The notes under the pieces are model-generated. The model saw only the letters and a list, made by a program, of their open reading frames with translations. It did no database searches and was not told the DNA's origin. Below, piece by piece: positions 55,490-64,000 of a stretch of DNA of 64,000 bases. Location of the stretch: assembly GCA_022184915.1 (NCBI GenBank), contig JAGTJU010000001.1:1614057-1678056 (forward strand), written 5' to 3'. Numbering within the stretch: position 1 is the stretch's first letter; each line of letters opens with the position of its first letter. Made by a program: the position numbers and the translations under genes. This stretch comes from Myxococcales bacterium. GTDB lineage: Bacteria > Myxococcota_A > Polyangia > Fen-1088.

Positions 55490-56350
55490 TCAGGCCGCGC
55501 GCGGATCCAGCACGTCGAGCCGGCGCAAGAGGGCGTGTAGGGTGGCGGACAGGCGGGCAAATCCTTCGGGGGTTCGCGCGAAGGTGGCCTCGTCCATGTA
55601 GAGGTCCCGGCGCACCTCGATCTGAATCGCATGCACGCCGTGCGTGGGCTGTCCGTGGTGGCTGGTGACGAAGCCCCCCTGATAGGGGTCGTTGAACGAA
55701 ACCTGATAGCCGGCCGCCGCGAAGTGCTGCCCCACCGCGTGCGACAGCGGCTCTCCGCAGCTTTGGCCCTGTCGGTTTCCGGGGACGATCTCGGCGCGGG
55801 CGGCGCCGCTGTCCGTATGGCCCGCGCGGCCCCGCGAGGGCATCGAGTGTCCGTCCACGAGGATGGCGAAGCCGAACCGGGCCCGGGCGCGGGCGAGCGC
55901 TGTGCTCAGGCACTGGTGGTACGCCTCATGGATCTGCCGCCGCTCCTCCCACTCCCCCAGGGTGAGGGGCCGTGCCAGGGCGGCATCCTCGGCCGTGGTG
56001 ATCTCCCACACGAACCCACGGCCGTTTTCGTTCCGGGGGGCTGGGTGCTGGGGCACCGCCCGGGGCGAGACGTCGTCGGGGTGACGGTTCAAGTCGCACA
56101 CGAATCGGGAGAGCCGCGCGCGGACGAAGGCGCCCCGAGGTGCCCCCTCGTAGAGCGCGTCGACGTGCAGGTCGGCATCCAGACGCAAGTCGAGGCTTTG
56201 CGACAGGGCAGAGGCGAAGGGGCCGGTCTCGATGCCGGCGTGTGGAACCGACACCACCACCGGGGTTTCGGGCACCCGGGGCACATGGGCGTCGAAGCTG
56301 TCCCAGGGGCCTACGATTGTTTCCGCTTGCTCGTCTGCTTGGCTGGTCAT
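55490..56350 (-). CDS. N-formylglutamate amidohydrolase family protein
   Basis: The 286-residue hydrolase has VVSVPHAGIETGPFA, DLHVDALYEGAPRGAFVRARLSRFVCDLNR, FAILVDGHSMPSRGRAGHTDSGAARAEIVPG, PYQGGFVTSHHG, and IQIEVRRDLYMDEATF, the full FGase family order. In histidine breakdown this enzyme releases glutamate from N-formylglutamate; many relatives act on other N-acyl amino acids. No hut genes are present here. The ATG at 56350 is preferred over one at 56407 that lies near the end of the upstream gene. Confidence 0.88.
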   Translation of the reverse strand: MTSQADEQAETIVGPWDSFDAHVPRVPETPVVVSVPHAGIETGPFASALSQSLDLRLDADLHVDALYEGAPRGAFVRARLSRFVCDLNRHPDDVSPRAVPQHPAPRNENGRGFVWEITTAEDAALARPLTLGEWEERRQIHEAYHQCLSTALARARARFGFAILVDGHSMPSRGRAGHTDSGAARAEIVPGNRQGQSCGEPLSHAVGQHFAAAGYQVSFNDPYQGGFVTSHHGQPTHGVHAIQIEVRRDLYMDEATFARTPEGFARLSATLHALLRRLDVLDPRAA

Positions 56351-56410
56351 CCGTCTCGCCTTTCGTGGGGCCTCAGCGCCGCAATGTCCCTGGCGCGCAG
56401 CCCTCACCCC

Positions 56411-58186
56411 CTACCAGCGCTGCCGCAGACCGAGGCTGCAATCGATGCCCCCCAACTCTCCGCGCAACCGGTCCCGAGACGAGAGCCGATCCCCAGGCAC
56501 TCTCAGATAGCTTACCCCGACCACGGCCTGCGTGCGCCCCGTGCCGAGGACCAGGTCGCCCTGGAGCCTGTAGGCGGCCACCCAGGCGCTGCCGCTCACG
56601 GCCACCCCCCACGTTTCGTGTGTCGCCGACAAGCGCGCCGCCCCCACGGACGCTCCCACCAGGAAAAGCGCCCCCTGCGCCGCCCGCAGGCGCCACAGGG
56701 CACCGGCCAGGAGCGGGAGCACCGTCACGTCCAGCCGGGAGAGCCCCGCGGACGCGCTCACCGCCCGTTCGCGGGCGAGCCCGCTCAGGGAGAGCGTGGC
56801 GAAGAGAGGCGCCGGCCAAGCGAGGTGCCGGTGTGGGCTGACATGAGCCTCGATGCGGGCCCCGGCGCCGACGCCCGCGTCGGCATTCCAGATCGCCAGG
56901 GCACGCGCCATGAGAGCGAAGGTGGGGTCGAAGGGAGGCGCGGGCGGCGGCTCGCGGGCGGGGCGCAGGTCGTCGACGATCACCTCGTGGTGGGCGTAGG
57001 CCTGTCCGGGCTTCGAAGGCACGAGCGCCTCGACCAACATGCGGCCCCCCCCCGCGGTCGCAGGCGCCGCGATGACCGCACGCAGGCGTCCCTGTTCGCG
57101 GATCTGCGGCCCTTGATGAGGCCGGCCGTCCACGTAGAGCTTGGCGGCCTCTGCGCTCGTGGGGTTACCGAAGGCATCCTCGGCCTTCACCACGAGGGTG
57201 AGCCGTTGATGGCTGCCTGCCGTCAGATGGACGCGATCGGGGATCAGCTTGAGCCGGGCGGGCGCGTCGGCCACCAAGGACACCGTGGCTTCGAGCGCCG
57301 CGGGTCCCGGCAGGGGCTGTCCGGGTGCAGGCAGCCGCTCGGGGCGCTCGAAGACGGACAAGGTCATTCGCGTCTGCCCGTTCGGAGGGGGCTCCACCAA
57401 AAAGCGGGTCCATCCCGGACCCGTCTCGAGGGGCGTCGCCAGGCGCTTCCCGGACGCGAGCACACTGCCGTTCACGGCGGGACGCGCGGCCATGTCCATC
57501 GACAGGACCCACGCCTCGAAGGGCCGCCCCCAGACAGCCACGGGAGGCGCCAGGAGCAAGACGCGTTGAAAGGCAGGGCGCCCCAGGTCGAGCGACTCCG
57601 AGGCCACTTGGCCGGCGTGGCCTCGGGAATGGGCCAGGGCGACCTCGACCCCGGGAGGCACCACCACCGGCACCCGCACCTCGCCGGTCGGACCTGCGCG
57701 CTTGGGTCCAAACGTACGACCGGCCACGGTGACCGTGACCTCGGCCCGCGGATCCGTGCGAAAGGCCGGAGCCGCCAGCGCAGGCAGAGGCAGGAAGGCG
57801 AACGCTTCTGCCGCGCCCTGAGGTGTTTCGGCCAAAGCCGCCAGCAAAACTCCCCGAGGAAAGCGTTGGGTGGGCAGATGAAGCCGGGCCAAGACGCTGC
57901 CGTCGGGGTCCTGGGTGTGATCGTGCAGAGAGCCCGCGCTGGTCGAAAGCGCGATTGTCGTCGGATGCAGCCCCTCGGTCTCGGGAATCACGCGGACCAG
58001 GACGTCCTGGTCGATGCCCAACACGGGCGCCGCGGGTGACAGCTCGAAGCGCAGGCCGCGGGCGACCGTCACGGCCGCCGCGGGCCCGAGCTCGGCAGGC
58101 GGACCCTCGGAGGGCCGCGGCGCCGGCTCCGGGACGGCGTCGGTCCCCATCACCACCGCGAGCAGCAGCGGCAGCACGGCGATCAT
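56411..58186 (-). CDS. Secreted Ig-like and beta-barrel outer-membrane protein
   Basis: The 591-residue protein begins with a signal sequence (MIAVLPLLLAVVMG). Ig-like strands follow: IDQDVLVRVIPETEGLHPTTI, EVTVTVAGRTFG, and LTAGSHQRLTLVVKAEDAFGNPTSAEA, the last resembling invasin-type repeats (about 340-360). A C-terminal third of short amphipathic strands (APLFATLSLSGLARERAVSASAGL, TWGVAVSGSAWVAAYRLQGDLVLG) ends RQRW and looks like a small barrel. I know no named family for the whole. It overlaps the FecR-like gene (ATGA) and is last in the envelope operon. Confidence 0.65.
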   Translation of the reverse strand: MIAVLPLLLAVVMGTDAVPEPAPRPSEGPPAELGPAAAVTVARGLRFELSPAAPVLGIDQDVLVRVIPETEGLHPTTIALSTSAGSLHDHTQDPDGSVLARLHLPTQRFPRGVLLAALAETPQGAAEAFAFLPLPALAAPAFRTDPRAEVTVTVAGRTFGPKRAGPTGEVRVPVVVPPGVEVALAHSRGHAGQVASESLDLGRPAFQRVLLLAPPVAVWGRPFEAWVLSMDMAARPAVNGSVLASGKRLATPLETGPGWTRFLVEPPPNGQTRMTLSVFERPERLPAPGQPLPGPAALEATVSLVADAPARLKLIPDRVHLTAGSHQRLTLVVKAEDAFGNPTSAEAAKLYVDGRPHQGPQIREQGRLRAVIAAPATAGGGRMLVEALVPSKPGQAYAHHEVIVDDLRPAREPPPAPPFDPTFALMARALAIWNADAGVGAGARIEAHVSPHRHLAWPAPLFATLSLSGLARERAVSASAGLSRLDVTVLPLLAGALWRLRAAQGALFLVGASVGAARLSATHETWGVAVSGSAWVAAYRLQGDLVLGTGRTQAVVGVSYLRVPGDRLSSRDRLRGELGGIDCSLGLRQRW

Positions 58187-59127
58187 GGCGCGTCCCAGAG
58201 CGCCTCGGGCTTGCTCTCGAGCGTGGGCGCTGGCGCACGTCGGCGAAGGATCCCCGAGACGGTTTTGCGCCGCCCGAGCAGATCTTCGGCATGTACCTTC
58301 ACCTCCGTATCCGCGGGGCCCACGGGCACCTCGGCGATGAAGCGTCCATCGGGGTCCACCTCGATGGTGCGGCCGTTCACCGAAATGCGTGACGCCGGCT
58401 TCGCGGTGCCCTCCACCGTCACCGCCTCTTGCCGGGGCAGGGCCTCGGGCCAGGTCACGGAAAGGAGCAGGTCATCAGGGTAGGGCTCAGGGGGGGCGGG
58501 GGGCTCTCCGGCCGGCGCGACGCTCTCTTCTCCTCCGCTGACGGTCACCGTTTGGCCTCGGCTGCCGAAGGCCACCTTGCCCTTCGTCACGGCCACGGCG
58601 ACTTGGCCCGATTCGGCCCGCGCCACGACCCAGCGCGAAGCCCCCTGGTTGACGGCCAACGTCTCGGCGGCAGCGATCGCGACCGATTCGCCCGCGCCTT
58701 CGACCGAGGCGGCCACGTCCCCCGCACCCGAGAGCAGGTTGAAGCGGGCCGTTTGCTCGGCGAGGGCTTCGAGCCGGAGCTCCAGGTTTTCTCGTACCTC
58801 GATCTCGCTGCTGCCCCGGCGCAGAAGCACCCGCCCGCCCTCCCGCGTGCGGAGCACGTCCTGTAGCGACAGCAGATCGCCGGCCTGCAACACGAACACG
58901 CGGCCGCCCTGCACGCACTCGACCTTGCCTTGCACGCCGGCGACGCGAAAGCGGCCCGGGTCAGGTGCAGGAAACAGGGGCCGCGACGTACGCAGCACCG
59001 TGGGCGGTGCGGCCTCGGGCCGTTCGAAAAGGCGCCGCGATCCCATGCCTGCCAAAAGCAAGGCGCCGGCGACCAGGGCCGAAAAGCCAAGAACCAAGAG
59101 GGGGGGACGTAGTCGAAACCGGGCCAT
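58183..59127 (-). CDS. FecR-like membrane-anchored protein
   Basis: The 314-residue protein has an N-terminal membrane anchor (LLVLGFSALVAGALLLAGM) and a FecR-type repeat region: VAGVQGKVECVQGGRVFVLQAGDLLSLQDVLRT, GGRVLLRRGSSEIEVRENLELRL, GESVAIAAAETLAVNQG, VAVAVTKGKVAFGSRG. A C-terminal Ig-like domain follows (VTVEGTAKPASRISVNGRTIEVDPDGRF). FecR proteins link outer-membrane signals to ECF sigma factors, but no sigma gene is adjacent, so a structural role is possible. The ATG at 59127 is 9 bp downstream of the kinase stop. The long frame opening at 59910 lies inside the kinase gene and is not used. Confidence 0.78.
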   Translation of the reverse strand: MARFRLRPPLLVLGFSALVAGALLLAGMGSRRLFERPEAAPPTVLRTSRPLFPAPDPGRFRVAGVQGKVECVQGGRVFVLQAGDLLSLQDVLRTREGGRVLLRRGSSEIEVRENLELRLEALAEQTARFNLLSGAGDVAASVEGAGESVAIAAAETLAVNQGASRWVVARAESGQVAVAVTKGKVAFGSRGQTVTVSGGEESVAPAGEPPAPPEPYPDDLLLSVTWPEALPRQEAVTVEGTAKPASRISVNGRTIEVDPDGRFIAEVPVGPADTEVKVHAEDLLGRRKTVSGILRRRAPAPTLESKPEALWDAP

Positions 59128-59135
59128 CGCTGGTT

Positions 59136-61049
59136 TTACGTGAGGGTCGCCTGACCCTCGTCCAGGGGAAAGGTCAAAAAGAAGCTGGTCCCGTACCCCA
59201 CACGGCTCTCCGCGCGGATCTGACCGCCATGGTCTTCCACGATCTTGTGCACCACCGCGAGCCCCATCCCCGTCTCGTCCCACTTTTGTTTCGTGGTGAA
59301 AAAAGGATCGAAGATCCGAGGCAAATGCTCGGGTTTGATGCCCCGGCCCGTATCGGAAACACGCAGGCACAACAACTTCGCCGCTGGCAACGAGGTCTCG
59401 AGCGTCAGGGTGCCGCCGCCGTCCTCCATGGCCACTCGTGCGTTTTTGATGATGTGAATGATCGCGGCCTGAAGCTGAAACGCGCTGCCGCGGATGGGCG
59501 GACTGGGGCTCACCACCCGCTTGTCGATCACGATGTGCGCGTCTGCGAGGGACGAAGGGCTTGCCAACTCGAGGGCGTCGTCTATCACCCGCGACAGATC
59601 CACCAACCTGAAGTCTTCGCCGGCTTGCCGCTGCGACAGGCGCAACAGGTTGGCCACGATGTGGCGTATGCGCAGCGCCTGGCCTTCGACATCCTCGACC
59701 ATGGGGCGCCAGGGGTGGTCCTCGGGCATGTCGGCCAGCATCAGCTGCGAGAGCCCCAGCACCCCGGCGAGGGGGTTGTTGATCTCGTGCGCCACCCCCG
59801 AGCCCAGCACGCCGATGGCTGCCAGCGACCGCGATCGCAGCAACACGTCCTGTGCTTGCTGCAGCTCCCGCGTCTTCTCGGCGACCCGCTGCTCGAGGTT
59901 GCGGTTCCAATTCTTGATCTCGCGGGTTTGTCGCAAAATCTCGGCCCGCGCGGCGTCGAGGGACGTGGTCATCGCGTTGAAGGCCTTCGCCAGATCGCCG
60001 ATCTCGTCGCGGGTGCGGACCTGGAGCTGTGTATCCAGTCGCCCCTGGGACACGGCGCGCGCCGCGCTGCCGAGGTCGATGATCCGCCGGGAGAGGTTGC
60101 GCCCCAGCCAGGCCGCAACGAGCGCGGCGAGTACGCCCGAGATTGAGACCCAGTAGACCGTGGCGAACCCCATGCGTGTGACGGGCTCCATCGCCTGCGA
60201 CAGGGGCCGCTCGGTGGCCACACCCAGGTGGAACGGGTTTGCGGGGGCGAACGCGCCGACCACGCGCGTGCCGTCCTGCGACGGGTATGCGGCCACGAAG
60301 GGGCGCTCGGGCAAGGTGCCGGGCAACCCGTTCGGAAACAGCCGGGGTTCGAGCGCGGTCTGGCTCTCTCGGTCGGAGCTTGCCACCACGCGCGAGGCCC
60401 GATCGAGCAGCATGAGGCGGCGATCCGCGGTCTCGAGCTCGCGCAGATAACGCGCAAGCGGGCGCAGGGAGACCATCGCCAGGATGAGCTGAGGGGCCTC
60501 GTCGGGCATCGGCTCGTAGCGCAACGCCACGATCAGCTGGGGGCTGGCGTCGCGTCCCGCGAGGAACACTTCGCCTGTGGCCACGTTGTGCGCCAGGGCC
60601 TCCGCCAGCGGCGCGCGCTTCGGCACCTCGGCCGCGTCGTCAGCGGTCATCGCGTCGTGCCGCCCGAGGGCGGCGTTGTCCCTCGGGCGCTCTTGAAACG
60701 CCGGGGGCGCCAACGGCGTGCCTCGTTCGTCGTACACGCCCACGACGCTGAAGACCTCTTTTTGGTGGTAGACGAACTGCAAGAACTTCTGGAGCCGTTC
60801 CGGCGTGGGGGCCTCCGTGCCCTTTTGGGTGAGGTCGAGCACGCGGGACTGAACGCGCAGGGTGTCGGCCACGGCGGCCATCTCGGCCGCAACGTAATCG
60901 GCGACCTGAACGGCCACGGTCTGCTCTTGCGCTTCGATGGATCGCCGAATGGCATCTTGGCCGATGCGCCCTGCGAAGTATCCGGCAATGGCCATGGGCA
61001 CCGCACAGACCGCGACGGCCGTGATCATGAACTTCGCGCGCAGCTTCAT
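59136..61049 (-). CDS. Transmembrane sensor histidine kinase with HAMP domain
   Basis: The 637-residue kinase begins KLRAKFMITAVAVCAVPMAIAGYFAG (first helix). A periplasmic sensor region (about 35-285) follows, then a second helix (VYWVSISGVLAALVAAWLG) and a HAMP segment (LSRRIIDLGSAARAVSQGRLD). After a coiled coil comes the HisKA box GSGVAHEINNPLAGVLG with H421. The HATPase domain has IKNARVAMEDGG, RVSDTGRGIKPEHLPRIFDPFF, and GMGLAVVHKIVEDHGG. No response regulator is encoded nearby, so it is an orphan kinase. ATG 61049 overlaps the upstream gene stop. Confidence 0.9.
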   Translation of the reverse strand: MKLRAKFMITAVAVCAVPMAIAGYFAGRIGQDAIRRSIEAQEQTVAVQVADYVAAEMAAVADTLRVQSRVLDLTQKGTEAPTPERLQKFLQFVYHQKEVFSVVGVYDERGTPLAPPAFQERPRDNAALGRHDAMTADDAAEVPKRAPLAEALAHNVATGEVFLAGRDASPQLIVALRYEPMPDEAPQLILAMVSLRPLARYLRELETADRRLMLLDRASRVVASSDRESQTALEPRLFPNGLPGTLPERPFVAAYPSQDGTRVVGAFAPANPFHLGVATERPLSQAMEPVTRMGFATVYWVSISGVLAALVAAWLGRNLSRRIIDLGSAARAVSQGRLDTQLQVRTRDEIGDLAKAFNAMTTSLDAARAEILRQTREIKNWNRNLEQRVAEKTRELQQAQDVLLRSRSLAAIGVLGSGVAHEINNPLAGVLGLSQLMLADMPEDHPWRPMVEDVEGQALRIRHIVANLLRLSQRQAGEDFRLVDLSRVIDDALELASPSSLADAHIVIDKRVVSPSPPIRGSAFQLQAAIIHIIKNARVAMEDGGGTLTLETSLPAAKLLCLRVSDTGRGIKPEHLPRIFDPFFTTKQKWDETGMGLAVVHKIVEDHGGQIRAESRVGYGTSFFLTFPLDEGQATLT

Positions 61050-62389
61050 GGCGCGACCTCCACGGCGGGCGTCCACACGAACGTGCCGCTCCAGCGGGCC
61101 CGTCCCAGCCCGGGCGCCGTGGCCCAGACGGAGGTCGCGCCCGTGCCTTGCGGCGCGAAGCCACGGATGCGTGAGGGGCTCTCCCAGGTGATGTCCAAAA
61201 GCGGAACGGCGTTCGTGGGGCGGTCTCCGAAGAGGATCAACGTGTCCTTCGTGAACCCGTCGCCCGCGATCGTGAGCAGGGTCCCGCCCGCTGCCGCCAC
61301 CTGCCCCGGCGATACGTCCGTCACCGCCAGCGCCTCGAGGTAGGTGAAGGCCCCCGCCGTCGTGGAGGTTCCCGTGGGGCCCTCGAACGTCACGTCGACG
61401 GCGCCCACGGCCCCCGGGGGGGTGCGGCCCACGATCGTTTGTGCGTCGAGCATCCGGCCTCCGTCAGGCCAAAGAAGGGCGCCCCCCACGCGCACCTGGC
61501 TGGCAGGTGCAAAGTTTTTCCCCGTGATGACCACGTCCGTGCCGCCCTCTCGGCTGCCGCTCGCAGGCGCGATGGCCGAGAGGCTGGGAGGCGGGGAGAG
61601 CACGAAGACCAGCGTTTGCGTCGCCTGGTTCGCCAGAGGCCCTGCGTCGATCGCCTTGACGGTGATGCGAAAGAGCGCGCCTGGGGCCGCCTCGGGCGGG
61701 GCGAGCGCATCGAAGCTGCAGCGGGTGCTGCCCCCGTGAGCCGCCAGCGCGCAGCGGCCATCGACCAGCCGCCGAGGGCCAAGCGCAATCTCGTACCTCA
61801 GGTCGGACAGCTTGCCGGGGCCGAAGTCCTGCGCCACCGCGTCCACCCGCACCGCCACCCCGGGCCCGAGCAGCCTGGTGGGGGTGGGGGCTTCGATGAC
61901 GAGGTCGGGCGGAACCGTATCGGCGCCGAGCGCGATGAATCCGTTGGCCAAGGTGGCTTGCTGCCCGCGCGGGTCACGTACGGTCACGCTGTAGCCCGGG
62001 GCCCCTGACAGTCCCGCTTCCAGCACGGCTTCAAGCTCCGTGGGGCTCTTCCACACCACGTCCCGCAGGCGGGCCGAGCCCCCCGCGCCAAAGACCACAC
62101 CTGAAAAGCCGCTCGCTTGTGGCACCCTCAGGTCCTGCGCCAAATCCAGGGTGAAGGGCGGTACGAACTGCGTGCCCACGAGCCGCACCAGCGTGTCCTG
62201 GTCACTGTAGGCCTCTTGTGGTTCGATCCTCGCGAGCGTGGGTTGCGGACCCTCCGGCTCGCATCCCGCCAGCGCCAACCCGGCCACGAGGGCGGCGAGC
62301 CGACCTCCGCGAAGGCAGGTCGGGCGCCCCCTCCCCAGGGCAGGTACGGCAAAACGGCGGGGGCTGCGCGGGGGCCAAAACATGCCCAT
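61046..62389 (-). CDS. TIG/IPT-repeat lipoprotein
   Basis: The 447-residue protein has a lipobox LALAGC. IPT/TIG-like strands follow: ARIEPQEAYSDQDTLVRLVGTQFVPP, SAIAPASGSREGGTDVVITGKNFAPASQVRVGGAL, and VTDVSPGQVAAAGGTLLTIAGDGFTKDTLILFG. Several starts are possible (62440, 62389, 62383); 62389 leaves a shorter, more normal leader. TIG domains are common on surface or periplasmic binding proteins. Overlap with the sensor kinase suggests that it may present a signal to it, but this is inference. Confidence 0.75.
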   Translation of the reverse strand: MGMFWPPRSPRRFAVPALGRGRPTCLRGGRLAALVAGLALAGCEPEGPQPTLARIEPQEAYSDQDTLVRLVGTQFVPPFTLDLAQDLRVPQASGFSGVVFGAGGSARLRDVVWKSPTELEAVLEAGLSGAPGYSVTVRDPRGQQATLANGFIALGADTVPPDLVIEAPTPTRLLGPGVAVRVDAVAQDFGPGKLSDLRYEIALGPRRLVDGRCALAAHGGSTRCSFDALAPPEAAPGALFRITVKAIDAGPLANQATQTLVFVLSPPPSLSAIAPASGSREGGTDVVITGKNFAPASQVRVGGALLWPDGGRMLDAQTIVGRTPPGAVGAVDVTFEGPTGTSTTAGAFTYLEALAVTDVSPGQVAAAGGTLLTIAGDGFTKDTLILFGDRPTNAVPLLDITWESPSRIRGFAPQGTGATSVWATAPGLGRARWSGTFVWTPAVEVAP

Positions 62390-62470
62390 CAGGCCCGGAT
62401 TGTAGAACTCATCTCGAAAATGCACCACGCCGCCGCGCACCCGCCGTGACGGACATCGCCCGCCGCGAGG

Positions 62471-63190
62471 TCAATCGAAGAACGCTTCGGTCCTGATCTG
62501 CTTTTTCCGGTTTACGCCAAGGTCGATCAGGCTTTGTTTGAGCTCCCGGATCATGGCGCCGTTGCCCACCATGTAAAACGTGGGCGCCTCGAGCGTGGGC
62601 AAGGCCTGCAGCACGGGCTGCACGATGCGGCCCCCGCCCCCCGGCCAGGCGGGTCCGGGCTGAGACAGATGCAGGCGCAGCTCGGCGCCGGCCCGGGCAC
62701 AGAGCGCTTCGAGTTCTTCCCGGATGAAGATGTCGGCTTCGCTGCGCAGGCCCCAAAACAGCAGGCGCCGGCCCGTGCGGGGCCTGTCCGCCAGCTCGTC
62801 GAGCATGGGCAAAACCGGCGCGAGGCCCGTGCCCGTGACCGCGAACACCACGTCACCTGCGTGGGCGGCGTCGAGGGTGAAAAAGCCGTGCGGTCCCGTG
62901 AGGTAGACCTCGGCCCCCGGGGCGAGGTGGCCGAAAAAGTCGGAGGCGGCGCCGTCGGGCAGAAGCTTGATCAGCAGCCGCAGCTCGTCACCCCGGCGGG
63001 TGAGGTTCGCCAACGAATAGCTGCGGCGGATGGGCTGCCCGGCGGCGTCCGTGCCGACCGCGAGCGTGACGAACTGACCGGGCTCGAACGCGAGACGAGG
63101 CGGGCTGACCATGGCAAAGCGAAGGTCACTGACATCGCCGGAGACCGGCGACACGGAAGTAAGTTGGGCGTTGAGCGGGCCAGAGGACAT
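62471..63190 (-). CDS. Ferredoxin--NADP reductase-like FAD/NAD(P)-binding oxidoreductase
   Basis: The 239-residue protein has the FAD-binding signature RRSYSLAN (RxYS), the second motif LYLTGPHGFFTLD-like VYLTGPHGFFTL, the NAD(P)-binding GTGLAPVLPMLDEL, FWGLRSEADIF, and FYMVGNGAMIRELKQSLIDLGV. It is short and has no ferredoxin domain, as in stand-alone flavin reductases and Fpr proteins. The donor or partner is unknown. It is divergent from the lipoprotein gene at 63269 (78 bp) and 81 bp upstream of the TIG gene start. Confidence 0.85.
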   Translation of the reverse strand: MSSGPLNAQLTSVSPVSGDVSDLRFAMVSPPRLAFEPGQFVTLAVGTDAAGQPIRRSYSLANLTRRGDELRLLIKLLPDGAASDFFGHLAPGAEVYLTGPHGFFTLDAAHAGDVVFAVTGTGLAPVLPMLDELADRPRTGRRLLFWGLRSEADIFIREELEALCARAGAELRLHLSQPGPAWPGGGGRIVQPVLQALPTLEAPTFYMVGNGAMIRELKQSLIDLGVNRKKQIRTEAFFD

Positions 63191-63268
63191 GGGAGAGCGA
63201 CTTTATAGCAGGCGGGCGTCGGAACCCGGGGCCTGACAATCCGGTTCGATTGCAGTAGTTTGGCTGGC

Positions 63269-63922
63269 ATGCGCGCCATTGGGGCTAAGTCGTCCTTGTT
63301 GTGTGGGCTGGCACTGGCCGGCCTGTCCGTGTCAACGCTCGGGAGTGCCGGCTGCAAGTCGGAGTCCTCTGCGCCCAAGCCTGCGGCCCTGCCGCCGGCA
63401 CCCGCCCTCGCCGAGAAGGCGCCCCCGCCTGTGGCGGAGCCGGCCAAAGCCCCCGAGGCTCCGGCGGAAGCCGAGGCCGTGCCTGAGGCTCCGAAGGAGG
63501 AAGAATCGGTGAGCGGCACCATCGTCGTGCCCAAGGCCCGCAAAAAGGACGTGGCCAAGGGCGATATGCTCTTCCTCATCGTGCGGCGTGCAGGCGGCGC
63601 CCCGGGCCCGGGCTCGATGCTGGCGGTGCAAAAGCTGGTGGCGGAGGACTTCCCGATGCCCTTCGTGGTGAGTGGCCGCGACGCCATGATCCCCGGCAGC
63701 AAGTTCGACGGCGAGGTGAACATCTCCGTTCGTGTCGACAAGGACGGCGACCCCATGACCCGCCGCAAGGGCGATGTGTTCGGCGAGGTCAACGGTGTGA
63801 AGGTCGGCTCGAAGGACGTGCAGATCGAACTCGGCACGCTCCAGGCGGAGGACCAGGTGCTGGGCGGTGGCATGCGGGGCGGCCCAAGTCCCCACGGCGG
63901 CACGCCGCCCGGTCACCCCTGA
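63269..63922 (+). CDS. Lipoprotein with CcmI/CycH-like C-terminal domain
   Basis: The 217-residue protein has a lipoprotein signal (LCGLALAGLSVSTLGSAGC) followed by a long Pro/Ala/Glu linker (about 35-85). The C-terminal 115 residues resemble the periplasmic end of the cytochrome c assembly factor CcmI/CycH: VSGTIVVPKARKKDVAKGDMLFLIVRRAGG, MLAVQKLVAEDFPMPFVVSG, VRVDKDGDPMTRRKGDVFGEV. There is no TPR part, so it is a free-standing module. The frame also has a TTG at 63260; ATG 63269 is preferred. Its role is unknown. Confidence 0.8.
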   Translation: MRAIGAKSSLLCGLALAGLSVSTLGSAGCKSESSAPKPAALPPAPALAEKAPPPVAEPAKAPEAPAEAEAVPEAPKEEESVSGTIVVPKARKKDVAKGDMLFLIVRRAGGAPGPGSMLAVQKLVAEDFPMPFVVSGRDAMIPGSKFDGEVNISVRVDKDGDPMTRRKGDVFGEVNGVKVGSKDVQIELGTLQAEDQVLGGGMRGGPSPHGGTPPGHP

Positions 63923-63940
63923 GCGAGAAGGGCGTCTCGC
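63923..63940 (+). terminator. Small hairpin directly after the CcmI-like gene
   Basis: GCGAGA (63923-63928) and TCTCGC (63935-63940) form a 6-bp stem with a 6-nt loop immediately after the stop codon. There is no T-tract, so only a weak terminator call is justified. The remaining 60 bp to the window end hold nothing I recognise. Confidence 0.35.
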
Positions 63941-64000
63941 GAGGCGCGGCCGTGCCCCGGTGCGTGCGCGGCCCCCGCGTGCGCGACCGTCGCTGCGGTT

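Overview
The window is about 68% G+C by eye and carries around 41 genes with no phage, insertion sequence, CRISPR array or RNA gene that I could see. Gene content points to a Gram-negative, gliding or soil-type bacterium of the Myxococcota (myxobacteria and relatives). Pointers are a CarH-type B12 photoregulator with an ECF sigma factor and a crt cluster, a very large PilY1-like pilus adhesin, many lipoproteins, Gly/Ser/Thr linkers, LamG and carbohydrate-binding modules, and GTG starts. This assignment is inference; no rRNA or marker comparison was possible.

Left part (1-11.3 kb): a truncated HDOD protein, then a divergent light-response locus. On the minus strand carH, photolyase and a carotenoid-type glycosyltransferase are coupled by 4-base overlaps. 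On the plus strand an ECF sigma factor, an exported helical protein, crtY, crtE, crtI, crtB and an unknown membrane protein form one run of nearly overlapping genes. The 160 bp between the two runs holds an array of 11-bp repeats that looks like the CarH operator and covers the sigma-factor promoter.

11.3-25.9 kb: glycogen phosphorylase, an Smr protein coupled to a YprB-like nuclease, adenine phosphoribosyltransferase, a CrtI/PYROXD2-like oxidoreductase, a 2295-residue PilY1-like protein whose VWA region is interrupted by four LamG domains, and a CDP-alcohol phosphatidyltransferase.

25.9-28.6 kb: a TPMT-like methyltransferase converges on a three-gene operon encoding a small exported Cys/Lys-repeat peptide, a DUF692 iron oxidase (MNIO/BufB/HvfB type) and a DUF2063 partner (BufC/HvfC type). 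This is a ribosomal metallophore (bufferin/oxazolin-like) system with an unusual KDGCKG-repeat precursor, and I regard it as the most interesting locus here.

28.9-37.8 kb: a complete recC-recB-recD operon. 37.9-45.3 kb: a 1604-residue lipoprotein combining beta-propeller, di-haem and carbohydrate-binding modules, a broken gene for a tandem CBM protein, and a sugar-1-phosphate guanylyltransferase. 45.3-52 kb: haem A synthase, a periplasmic-binding-fold lipoprotein, a 59-residue small protein, proS, pyrF and a SpoU-type rRNA methyltransferase.

52-55.5 kb: a partner-switching cassette (PP2C phosphatase, HATPase kinase, STAS-like target, diguanylate cyclase) resembling SiaABCD. 55.5-63.9 kb: N-formylglutamate amidohydrolase, then a coupled minus-strand operon (oxidoreductase, TIG lipoprotein, sensor kinase, FecR-like protein, Ig/barrel protein), and a lipoprotein with a CcmI/CycH-like C-terminus.
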